Virus record (IMG/VR): IMGVR_UViG_3300017917_002458
Location: 1 to 62,607 of that record
Length of the DNA: 62,607 nucleotides
Source of the DNA: a virus
Reading direction: 5' to 3' (one strand)
Positions 56,489 through 62,607 of the stretch are shown here, piece by piece (positions within the stretch are counted from its first letter, which is position 1; each line of letters opens with the position of its first letter). A program made the translations under genes and the position numbers. The notes under the pieces are model-generated. The model was not told the origin of the DNA. It searched no databases and saw nothing but the letters and a program-made list of their open reading frames with translations.

Positions 56489-56504
56489 CTCTGGAAAGAC
56501 GGAG
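56489..56504 (+). other. tRNA leader hairpin (GAAAGA loop)
   Basis: Stem CTCTG/CGGAG (one T-G) with hexaloop GAAAGA, 6 nt before the next tRNA. Confidence 0.6.
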
Positions 56505-56510
56505 ACTCAT

Positions 56511-56595
56511 TCGGCTCTGGTGTAATGGAAGCACACCCTCTTTATTTAGCGCTAAGGGGAAGGTATAGTTTGTTCGAATCCTATGTGCCGAGCCA
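56511..56595 (+). tRNA. tRNA with expanded loops, isotype unresolved
   Basis: Acceptor TCGGCTC/GTGCCGA (6 of 7 pairs), D stem GTGT/GCAC with GG loop, discriminator G and encoded CCA. Anticodon stem CCCT/GGGG encloses 16 nt instead of about 7. T arm ATAG(TTT)G-TTCGAAT-CCTAT carries a three-base bulge. TTGGCAC at 56483 could pair 7/7 with the same 3' strand, but it overlaps the leader hairpin. Confidence 0.65.
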
Positions 56596-56625
56596 AACAG
56601 TTGAAAATAAAGAAACAAAAATAAA

Positions 56626-56657
56626 TTTGGTTATGAACAAAATTTTTCTTATTTTTG
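56626..56657 (+). promoter_or_regulatory. Promoter-like sequence overlapping the next start
   Basis: TTTG at 56626 and TATTTTTG at 56650-56657, 20-nt spacer, match the consensus exactly but overlap the first codons of the gene at 56633. If active, translation would begin at ATG 56740. Confidence 0.5.
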
Positions 56658-57064
56658 CGTTAGTTATCACAACAGCCGTAAAGGCGCAATCGTTTAGTGA
56701 TTATGAGCAATACCAACGTGAACAAATAAAACAAAAAACAATGACAGTTCAAACCAAATACTCCCCAGGTGATTTCGTATTCATTATCATCGGATCTGGT
56801 GATAGTGCCAGGGTGTATGAATCACAAATAGCATCTGTAACTACGGTGGCCGCAATAAGCGGTACAACCGTAACCTATTCATGCGGTATAGACCGAACAA
56901 AAATCGGTACAGCTCTACCAGGTACGCCTAACATGACATATACGGAAAAAACCGAAAAGAACATGTATGATACAGCGGAATCCTGTTTCCAGGCTATTGT
57001 CATTCTTAACGAAGAACGTGAAAAACAAAAAAACAAAAAAAGTGGCAACAATAACAATCAATAA
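56633..57064 (+). CDS. Exported protein (143 aa)
   Basis: Reads as a signal peptide (MNKIFLIFALVITTAVKAQ, cleavage after KAQ) followed by a beta-rich domain (TKYSPGDFVFIIIGSGD) and a Lys/Asn tail. A perfect-looking promoter overlaps the first codons, so the real start may be the ATG at 56740 (MTVQTKYSPGDF), giving a cytosolic protein. Function unknown. Confidence 0.6.
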   Translation: MNKIFLIFALVITTAVKAQSFSDYEQYQREQIKQKTMTVQTKYSPGDFVFIIIGSGDSARVYESQIASVTTVAAISGTTVTYSCGIDRTKIGTALPGTPNMTYTEKTEKNMYDTAESCFQAIVILNEEREKQKNKKSGNNNNQ

Positions 57065-57416
57065 TTCCGACTACGTGGGTCGTAACCTCATAATCAACAG
57101 TAATAAAGTTAATATCGATGGCCAAGATGTAACACCCGATGTTAAAGAAATAACAATCACTGTGTCTGGTGACATTACCACACTTAATGTAGATTACGCC
57201 AAAGAAATCCAAGTACAGGGTTCTGTGGGACATGTTAAAACAACATCTGGTGATGTGTGGTGTGGTAACGTAACGGGCGATGTTAAATCAACCTCTGGGG
57301 ATATCGAATGTGACACCGTGCAAGGTAATGCTGAAACGGTATCTGGTGATATCAAAGCCGCTTTGATAAGCGGTAACGCTAAAACACTATCTGGGGATAT
57401 TAAATATAAAAAATAA
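57042..57416 (+). CDS. Beta-helix repeat protein (124 aa)
   Basis: Starts at a GTG overlapping the previous gene by 23 nt. Repeats of about 8-12 residues with T/VSGDI cores (ITVSGDITTLNV, KTTSGDVWCGNV, KSTSGDIECDTV, ETVSGDIKAAL, KTLSGDIKYKK) predict a DUF4097-like right-handed beta-helix. Function unknown. Confidence 0.65.
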   Translation: MATITINNSDYVGRNLIINSNKVNIDGQDVTPDVKEITITVSGDITTLNVDYAKEIQVQGSVGHVKTTSGDVWCGNVTGDVKSTSGDIECDTVQGNAETVSGDIKAALISGNAKTLSGDIKYKK

Positions 57417-57422
57417 AGTATA

Positions 57423-57748
57423 TGTACGATATATTAAGTTTACTTTGCTTAATAGGGCTAAGCATACTTCCCTGGTGTCTTGTATGCCTGATGATACGAA
57501 ACATATTGGTTTCTAACTTTAGACAAAAGATTATTAATTTATCTTTTATCTGGTCTTGTAATTGCGACAGTATTCTTTATGAAGAGTTAGCATTTTCATG
57601 GTTTTATGCATCATTACCATCTTACGAAAAAATGATGTTTTCTTTTAAGCCACTAAAGCTAAAGAACTGGTGTACCCAAGAACAACTGGATAAACTACTT
57701 GCTGATGAGGAAACAAAACAAAAAGCCATAGAATTTGGTTTAATATGA
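57423..57748 (+). CDS. Membrane protein (108 aa)
   Basis: Starts MYDILSLLCLIGLSILPWCLVCL, one transmembrane helix, then a soluble helical part (WCTQEQLDKLLADEETKQ). Overlaps the next gene by 4 nt. Function unknown. Confidence 0.6.
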
Positions 57749-58011
57749 TAACCCTAACCGAACTTGCTGATAAAGTAGCTAAGATTGAGGCCAAATATAC
57801 GGATAAATCTGACTTTTCTATTAGTGTCAGATACAGGGATGGGACGATAAATTATCGTATTGACCATACCAAAAACGAGGATGGTTATAAATCATTCGAT
57901 ACTGGGTTTGGTATTACCAACATTAATGATTTGTTACGCACCTTCGAACTGGGTATGCACAACCTTTATAGATCAAACAATAATATTGACGATATAATCA
58001 TTGACCAATGA
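57745..58011 (+). CDS. Hypothetical protein (88 aa)
   Basis: MITLTELADKVAKIEAKYTD helix followed by beta strands (FSISVRYRDGTINYRI). Overlaps both neighbours by 4 nt. Function unknown. Confidence 0.6.
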   Translation: MITLTELADKVAKIEAKYTDKSDFSISVRYRDGTINYRIDHTKNEDGYKSFDTGFGITNINDLLRTFELGMHNLYRSNNNIDDIIIDQ

Positions 58012-58490
58012 GCAGATACGCAAAAATAATTCCAATGGCTGAGTTTCAGAAGAAAATTCAGCGTTTACTCGAATTGGATGACTTTCCATACGAGATGTCA
58101 ACCAAAATAACCCAGGATCTTAGTAAAATAAACTTCGACTGGGAAAACTATAACATCGGTAACGCCGACCCCGACTACGAACAATACCCAGAAGATAATG
58201 AAGGTTTCGCTGGTTATCCATGCGGTTATGAAACCCTGGAGAACGGAATGCCCATCTTCTTCATCAACGCTGGTGGTGACTGGGAACATCCAATATGCCT
58301 TTGTTTATACTGGGACGGTAAAGCCTTGCGTGGTTACATACCAGAAGAGGGCAATGTCTTCAATAAGAAAGAAAGGTGTGCCTATGGTTCCGAGGATATG
58401 GATGATGACAGCATCGACTATGAAAACCTACCAAAGGGTGACGCTGATGCAATCAGAAAAGACGTGATGGCACGTATCATAATCAGGTAA
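58008..58490 (+). CDS. Acidic hypothetical protein (160 aa)
   Basis: Contains GMPIFFINAGGDWEHPICL and a very acidic tail region (GSEDMDDDSIDYENLPKGDAD). No domain recognised. Overlaps the previous gene by 4 nt. Confidence 0.65.
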   Translation: MSRYAKIIPMAEFQKKIQRLLELDDFPYEMSTKITQDLSKINFDWENYNIGNADPDYEQYPEDNEGFAGYPCGYETLENGMPIFFINAGGDWEHPICLCLYWDGKALRGYIPEEGNVFNKKERCAYGSEDMDDDSIDYENLPKGDADAIRKDVMARIIIR

Positions 58491-58493
58491 TAT

Positions 58494-59141
58494 ATGGTTT
58501 TTGTTTTAAGTATTGATGAGGATAAGTTTAGATCAACAAATTCTAAATGGAACGAGTTGGGTTTAAATAAACCATCAGTTGTTGGGTATGTTTCATTTCT
58601 TATTGAATCAAGAGAGTTCGCCACCAAAGAAGATTGGGAACAATACTACTATGATAGTGGTGTGGCAAGATTACAAGACACACAAAGTAATCCGAAATAT
58701 TTTGGTAGAACCAAAGATGAACTCCAAAGCATAGCCGAAAAATTGTATGTTGGTGTTAAGGATAATGGCTTTGATTTGACCCTGGATGATTGTGTTGAGT
58801 GTGTAAGGTTCAGAGTAATATGTGAGACATGGAACGGTATCATTATGCGTGAGCATAATACGATAAATAACCTCAAAGAGATATTCACTGGTGCCACGTT
58901 TAATAAAACAACAGCCGAATTTGATTTTGAATACGCCATTGATTATGAGGTTAGTAAGAATTCTGAATTGGTCGGGGCGTTACAAATAAAACCAAAATCA
59001 TATACCTATAATAACGAATATATAAATAAAGCCAAAAAGATAAATCGGAAAAAAAATAAACAATACACTAAGAAATATGGTGTGAGTGTTTATAATGTGG
59101 TTTCCGATTTGTACGGCAATATTTTAAGCATCACCAAATAA
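58494..59141 (+). CDS. Hypothetical protein (215 aa)
   Basis: N-terminus MVFVLSIDEDKFRSTNSKWNE and a basic Asn/Lys-rich region near the end (KAKKINRKKNKQYTKKYG). No domain recognised. Confidence 0.65.
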   Translation: MVFVLSIDEDKFRSTNSKWNELGLNKPSVVGYVSFLIESREFATKEDWEQYYYDSGVARLQDTQSNPKYFGRTKDELQSIAEKLYVGVKDNGFDLTLDDCVECVRFRVICETWNGIIMREHNTINNLKEIFTGATFNKTTAEFDFEYAIDYEVSKNSELVGALQIKPKSYTYNNEYINKAKKINRKKNKQYTKKYGVSVYNVVSDLYGNILSITK

Positions 59142-59142
59142 C

Positions 59143-59622
59143 ATGAGAGACAAACAATCGAATAGGGTTTTTAAGAAGCGTAGTGCCATTATAGCCAGGT
59201 TATTGCTCCAGGCTGGTATGATTACCCCTAAGTTCTTTAATGGGCTGTATTGGGCTGAATTTAGACGTAAACGCAATAAGAAGAAACGTGGTAAACAGTG
59301 GTCTCGGTTACAGTACTACAGGGAACTCCACTATTGGACTCAGGACTACTGGGGTGAGTGTGATGAACATTCTGTGATTGATATGGCTTTCGATATCTTA
59401 TTCGATAAATTAATTACCTTTGATGAGGTTACTCTGGAATATGTTTATCCTGAGAAGTGGCCTAAAACAACATTAGCGATTATTAAATCTTTAAGACATG
59501 GCATACAGCACAATAAGATACACGGAGCCAAAGCAAAGCACTTACGAATCAATCGTACTAAAGTATCGAGAAAACGGTCAAGAAAAAACAAAGTTCTTCG
59601 ACTCAGGAAATATCATTATTGA
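59143..59622 (+). CDS. Basic hypothetical protein (159 aa)
   Basis: Very basic, especially the last 40 residues (KTKVSRKRSRKNK-like), with a central aromatic acidic block (YYRELHYWTQDYWGECDEHS). The C-terminal 125 nt overlap the next gene in another frame. Possibly nucleic-acid binding. Confidence 0.6.
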   Translation: MRDKQSNRVFKKRSAIIARLLLQAGMITPKFFNGLYWAEFRRKRNKKKRGKQWSRLQYYRELHYWTQDYWGECDEHSVIDMAFDILFDKLITFDEVTLEYVYPEKWPKTTLAIIKSLRHGIQHNKIHGAKAKHLRINRTKVSRKRSRKNKVLRLRKYHY

Positions 59623-59947
59623 TTTTTATGACTATATGTTGTTCCTCCAGGAACAGCCTGACCAGTTCTATAAAGAAAACTATCGTATAAGTGGTTCATC
59701 ATCTTGGGATCACTTCTTCATGGACGGTAAAAAATACCGTGAAAGTTATTTCAACCCAGCGACTGGTGAGTTCATTAACTGGCGCAATGCTCTTGATGCG
59801 GGTGACTATGAAACCTATAACAAATGTTGTGATAATGAATATCCGAGGGTAATACACTTGGCATGTCATAAATCATTCACTGCGGTTAAGGCCTATTACA
59901 AGAAAAAAACCAAAAAGAAAGTTGTTGTTTCGGAAGAAAATGCCTAA
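59498..59947 (+). CDS. Hypothetical protein (149 aa)
   Basis: Begins MAYSTIRYTEPKQSTYESIV; mixed alpha-beta with SSSWDHFFMDGKKYRESYF and a basic tail. It overlaps the previous gene by 125 nt, far more than other junctions here. A later start (for example Met47) would reduce the overlap. Confidence 0.6.
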   Translation: MAYSTIRYTEPKQSTYESIVLKYRENGQEKTKFFDSGNIIIDFYDYMLFLQEQPDQFYKENYRISGSSSWDHFFMDGKKYRESYFNPATGEFINWRNALDAGDYETYNKCCDNEYPRVIHLACHKSFTAVKAYYKKKTKKKVVVSEENA

Positions 59948-59956
59948 TATTGTAAC

Positions 59957-60400
59957 ATGAAATATTTTATTACCGTAGAAACAAAATCTGATGATGAATT
60001 GTCTTTGTTGGATATACAAAAGTTTGAATTAACATCGGAACAAGTTACCAAACTCAACAAAATACTGGCCACCAAAGAGAAGAAACCCAAAAAACCAGTA
60101 TTACCATATTATGATGGTAATGATATTAATTTAACCGAAGAAGAAATCAATGCCATTTTTACAGAAGATGATCAACTGGATGATGTCGATTTGCTTGAAG
60201 AGATACTACATGATTCTGATTGTTTAAGATGGCAAGAAAGAGATTACGGTCAAGAAGATAAACCAACTCGTTTATGGATTAACAATCGATATTTGATTGA
60301 GTTTACTCTTGGTTCAGGTGAGTGTATTGAAGCAACATGGTCGCACACTATATGGGGTGGCGAAGCAATCGATTTAAAACTGGTAGAGGTAAAGAAATGA
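59957..60400 (+). CDS. Acidic hypothetical protein (147 aa)
   Basis: Acidic middle (NLTEEEINAIFTEDDQLDDVDLLEEI) and beta-rich C-terminus (FTLGSGECIEATWSH). Overlaps the next gene by 4 nt. No domain recognised. Confidence 0.65.
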   Translation: MKYFITVETKSDDELSLLDIQKFELTSEQVTKLNKILATKEKKPKKPVLPYYDGNDINLTEEEINAIFTEDDQLDDVDLLEEILHDSDCLRWQERDYGQEDKPTRLWINNRYLIEFTLGSGECIEATWSHTIWGGEAIDLKLVEVKK

Positions 60401-60690
60401 GAAGAAACTACAAACTCGAAAAGCTCCAAGCGGGTGAAACCGTAACAACAAGCGAAAAGGGGAACTCAATGGTTCCCTTGATTCGTTCAGGCCAGGAACA
60501 CATGGTTGAACCAGCGACCTGGGAATCGGTTGAAGTGGGTGATATTGTCTATTGTAAAGTACATGGACGTATGTTTACCCATTTGGTAACAGCAAAAAAT
60601 GATGACAAAGGTTGTCAAATCAGTAATAATCACGGTCACGTAAACGGCTGGACAAAACAAGTTTACGGTAAGGTGGTAAAAGTACTTTAA
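60397..60690 (+). CDS. S24/S26-like peptidase-fold protein (97 aa)
   Basis: EKGNSMVPLIRSGQEHMVEP (about 22-41) and VEVGDIVYCKVHGRMFTHLV (about 47-66) match the LexA/signal-peptidase barrel with the Ser in NSM. The Lys expected in the second motif is not obvious, so it may be non-catalytic, as in some phage regulators. ATG at 60397 overlaps the previous stop. Confidence 0.65.
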   Translation: MRRNYKLEKLQAGETVTTSEKGNSMVPLIRSGQEHMVEPATWESVEVGDIVYCKVHGRMFTHLVTAKNDDKGCQISNNHGHVNGWTKQVYGKVVKVL

Positions 60691-60694
60691 AAAA

Positions 60695-60726
60695 TTTGGA
60701 AATTTCACAAAGCCGTTGTATATTTG
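60695..60726 (+). promoter_or_regulatory. Bacteroidota-type promoter
   Basis: TTTG at 60695 and TATATTTG at 60719-60726, 20-nt spacer. Confidence 0.75.
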
Positions 60727-60740
60727 CACTCTAATTTCAA

Positions 60741-61004
60741 ATGAAACGAAAACCATCGGTTATGACAGGACAACCATCAGTACGAGAAAAGATAGCATCA
60801 ATGGCAACCTTTGAGTTGATTCAGATGACGGAAGAATTGCAACAGCAATTTATTCCACTGGATGCTCTGGTGCGGCAAGTATGCACTGAGTTATATGTCA
60901 ACATGCACAACAAGGTAGAAAATGTGTCTATGCTACAGATGATCATGTTGGCCCCTCAAATAGCGTTTGAGCTTGGCCACCGAATTAAAAACCACATATT
61001 ATGA
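60741..61004 (+). CDS. Hypothetical helical protein (87 aa)
   Basis: Helical with EKIASMATFELIQMTEELQQQ and MIMLAPQIAFELGHR. An internal Met at residue 8 is an alternative start. Function unknown. Confidence 0.6.
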   Translation: MKRKPSVMTGQPSVREKIASMATFELIQMTEELQQQFIPLDALVRQVCTELYVNMHNKVENVSMLQMIMLAPQIAFELGHRIKNHIL

Positions 61005-61007
61005 CGG

Positions 61008-61100
61008 ATGGGCATACCTCAGCTTGAGATGAAGTTAAATGACTTACCCATTGACCGAAGATACGAAATTATTTATCATTATTCACATTTCATAAAATAA
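61008..61100 (+). CDS. Very small protein (30 aa)
   Basis: Frame MGIPQLEMKLNDLPIDRRYE then IIYHYSHFIK and stop, beginning 3 nt after the previous stop and ending 7 nt before the next ATG. Codon usage and tight packing favour a real gene; no homology can be judged at this length. Confidence 0.45.
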   Translation: MGIPQLEMKLNDLPIDRRYEIIYHYSHFIK

Positions 61101-61107
61101 AAAAACC

Positions 61108-61410
61108 ATGTTATTAGCGTTATTAATTATCGTTCCGCTCCTTTTTTTGTATACAGCCTTTTCCTGGGGTTACGTCCTCAGCTGCATGTATCAATGGTTC
61201 ATCTTATCAGCCATCCCAACCATGCCGATGTTTACGGTGGTTCAATTCATCGGGTTTAGCTTGTTTGCTAATACCCTCATCAGGCACACAGCGCCCAAAA
61301 GCGTTAAAGCCGAATATGCGGAAGATGGTACAGCCTATCTCGTAGGTCAACTGATATTACCATGGTCTACTTGGCTTTTTGCGTGGGCTTTCCACGCTTA
61401 TTACTTCTAA
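61108..61410 (+). CDS. Membrane protein (100 aa)
   Basis: Three hydrophobic helices (LLALLIIVPLLFLYTAFSWG, FTVVQFIGFSLFANTLI, PWSTWLFAWAFHAYYF). Function unknown. Confidence 0.6.
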   Translation: MLLALLIIVPLLFLYTAFSWGYVLSCMYQWFILSAIPTMPMFTVVQFIGFSLFANTLIRHTAPKSVKAEYAEDGTAYLVGQLILPWSTWLFAWAFHAYYF

Positions 61411-61411
61411 T

Positions 61412-61543
61412 ATGAAAAAGTATCTACCATTATTTGGCCTAAGACTGCTCCAGATAGTAATCACATTAAGTATTGCGTTCCTGGCTTATCACGGCAAGGA
61501 AGGATGGGGTTGGTTAGTTTTTGCATTAGTTTTAACACTATAA
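61412..61543 (+). CDS. Small membrane protein (43 aa)
   Basis: MKKYLPLFGLRLLQIVITLS and a second hydrophobic segment (WGWLVFALVLTL). One nucleotide after the previous stop. Function unknown. Confidence 0.55.
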   Translation: MKKYLPLFGLRLLQIVITLSIAFLAYHGKEGWGWLVFALVLTL

Positions 61544-61554
61544 ATTTTATAGAC

Positions 61555-61824
61555 ATGCCATGTCAAAAATGCAACTCTGAAAGGGTTGCTGAAATCGGGG
61601 GTAAATGCAGTGATCGTTTTCATGCATATATTCGTGACCGTGAAAAATCTGGTTATGTAGACCATGATCTCGGCATAGGTGGTGGTAATTATATCGAATT
61701 TAATCTATGTCTTGATTGCGGTCAGGTACAAGGTGAGTTCCCGTTACCACCAACGTTTTTGGAAACGGGAAAAAACCCAGATGACGATGACGATGAAGGT
61801 TTTTGTGGTCTTTACTTTAAATAA
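61555..61824 (+). CDS. Zinc-ribbon protein (89 aa)
   Basis: Two Cys pairs, CQKCNSERV (3-11) and LCLDCGQVQGEF (about 51-62), form a likely zinc ribbon. Acidic C-terminus (DDDDDEGFCG). Function unknown. Confidence 0.65.
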   Translation: MPCQKCNSERVAEIGGKCSDRFHAYIRDREKSGYVDHDLGIGGGNYIEFNLCLDCGQVQGEFPLPPTFLETGKNPDDDDDEGFCGLYFK

Positions 61825-61825
61825 A

Positions 61826-61857
61826 TTTGGTGGATTGAAAAATCCACCTTATTTTTG
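61826..61857 (+). promoter_or_regulatory. Promoter with palindromic spacer
   Basis: TTTG at 61826 and TATTTTTG at 61850-61857, 20-nt spacer. The spacer is an 8-bp inverted repeat GGTGGATT/AATCCACC around GAAA, which could be an operator. Confidence 0.65.
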
Positions 61858-61872
61858 CATAAAATAATAACA

Positions 61873-62424
61873 ATGAAAGGAATCGCCGCATTTAAGAAGA
61901 GACTGTTGGAGTTGACCGACAACAACCACGCAAACGTAATTAACGCTTTATTGAAAGACGTTAAGAAGTGTGGTACCAAGAACATAGCGTTCAGGCGTTT
62001 TGATATACCAGCTGCTGGTGTTTCAAAAGAAAACGGCGATATCTTTATTGCTGATAATCATGTTAGCTTATCTGATATTGTTTTTATCAGCTTGCACGAA
62101 TCAGCACACCAGTTACAGTTTGGTAAGTACGGTACTGACCACGCTACCGACATCTGGTTTGATGCTTTAAATAATGGAGTATCATCTGCCGCATCTAAAG
62201 TTAAGTACATAGAAGATGTTGCAAACCGCTATGCTTTTATGAAGTTCAAGCAGTACCAGGCCCAGTTCGGTTTGGGTGATATCAGCTACCACATAAAAAT
62301 CTCAACGTATATGCCTGATTATGCTTATGCTGCTAACATGAATATGTTGGTTGGTATGTTAAAGTGTAAGGGTATTAACACCAAAGAAGCCCTGAGAAAC
62401 GAATTGAATAATTATCTTAAATAA
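61873..62424 (+). CDS. Putative zinc metallopeptidase-like protein (183 aa)
   Basis: Contains LHESAHQLQFG (about 76-86), an HExxH zincin site, with further acidic residues (WFDALNN) downstream. No signal peptide. Substrate unknown; the fold resembles small MPTase-like phage proteins. Confidence 0.6.
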   Translation: MKGIAAFKKRLLELTDNNHANVINALLKDVKKCGTKNIAFRRFDIPAAGVSKENGDIFIADNHVSLSDIVFISLHESAHQLQFGKYGTDHATDIWFDALNNGVSSAASKVKYIEDVANRYAFMKFKQYQAQFGLGDISYHIKISTYMPDYAYAANMNMLVGMLKCKGINTKEALRNELNNYLK

Positions 62425-62431
62425 AATACAT

Positions 62432-62607
62432 ATGAAACGTTTAATGCTTAACAAAGCAAACAAAAAGATTGCGGGTGTCTGCTCAGGTCTCGCCGATTAT
62501 ATGGTGGTTGATCCTACTATTATCAGGGCAATATTCCTGTTCCTATTCCTTGTAGGTGGCGGCGGATTTATGCTCTATTTGATCATGTGGGCGTTGATGC
62601 CTAATAA
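62432..62607 (+). CDS. PspC-domain protein (cut by window end)
   Basis: Reads KRLMLNKANKKIAGVCSGLA then DYMVVDPTIIRAIFLF and a Gly-rich transmembrane helix ending MWALMPN, the complete PspC motif. No stop before the window ends. PspC proteins sense or stabilise membrane stress. Confidence 0.85.
   Translation, partial: MKRLMLNKANKKIAGVCSGLADYMVVDPTIIRAIFLFLFLVGGGGFMLYLIMWALMPN

Noticed and set aside
53941-56600. Protein-coding reading of the second tRNA array on either strand
   Set aside because: Frames of 60-180 codons exist, but they lack domain patterns, run through perfect acceptor stems and T arms, and have no promoters.
1-62607. CRISPR arrays, IS elements or prophage integrase
   Set aside because: No regularly spaced direct repeats, transposase or integrase motifs were seen; the mobile genes are homing endonucleases.

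Overview
The window reads as the accessory/early region of a large tailed-phage genome whose host is very probably a member of the Bacteroidota. About twenty promoters match the Bacteroidota pattern TTTG - 19/20 nt - TAnnTTTG. Genes are short, tightly packed and often overlap by a few bases. Typical phage cargo is present: a GH19 endolysin, UvsE, RNA ligases, NAMPT, PRPP synthetase, DHFR, ClpP-like protease, an ECF-type sigma factor and homing endonucleases. No capsid, tail, terminase or DNA polymerase gene is visible, so this is not the structural region.

Layout. (1) 1-1.9 kb: tRNA cluster (Tyr, Pro, Ser x2, Trp, Glu, a Leu-type, Ala and others) ending in a 280-nt RNA recognisable as RNase P RNA. 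(2) 1.9-9.1 kb: dephospho-CoA kinase, tRNA-Cys, a membrane-protein gene interrupted by a homing endonuclease, a short minus-strand block, a 2H/CCA-adding/HAD fusion and an endolysin. (3) 9.2-25.6 kb: UvsE and a dense series of RNA-end-processing proteins (RlaP-type nucleotidyltransferase, interrupted polynucleotide-kinase-like gene, cyclic-phosphate receiver domain, Rv2179c-type exoRNase, RNA ligase, 2H phosphoesterase, HAD phosphatases), with a vWA protein, thioredoxin and ClpP. (4) 25.6-33.5 kb: SmpB with an inserted LAGLIDADG gene, metallophosphoesterase, HNH-RNA-ligase fusion, AAA kinase and PRPP synthetase. (5) 33.5-43.4 kb: NAMPT, SPFH protein, deoxyribosyltransferase-like proteins, FkbM methyltransferase, DHFR, a CinA-like/NMN-adenylyltransferase fusion and an HD hydrolase. 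(6) 43.4-53.9 kb: small conserved phage proteins, a radical-SAM-like gene interrupted by a GIY-YIG gene, CYTH, YqeY-like protein, sigma factor, lipoproteins and two structured non-coding stretches. (7) 54.0-56.6 kb: a second tRNA-like array in which most members carry long extra segments. (8) 56.6-62.6 kb: small hypothetical, membrane and zinc proteins, ending in a truncated PspC-domain gene.

Two systems stand out. First, tRNA maintenance: the phage carries its own tRNAs, an RNase P RNA, a CCA-adding enzyme, SmpB, a YqeY-like protein and a broad RNA-repair set. Many tRNAs are oversized (100-280 nt), and many are preceded by a 4-5-bp stem with a GAAAGA-like loop lying 3-6 nt before the tRNA. 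Second, three unrelated homing endonucleases (DUF723/VSR-like, LAGLIDADG, GIY-YIG) are each inserted near the 3' end of a host gene. In each case the upstream copy has an alternative, recoded C-terminus and the displaced C-terminal remnant survives downstream. NAMPT carries the mirror-image scar at its 5' end. This looks like homing cassettes that carry a rescue terminus for the gene they invade.

A NAD+ salvage route (PRPP synthetase, NAMPT, NMN adenylyltransferase) is also complete in the window.
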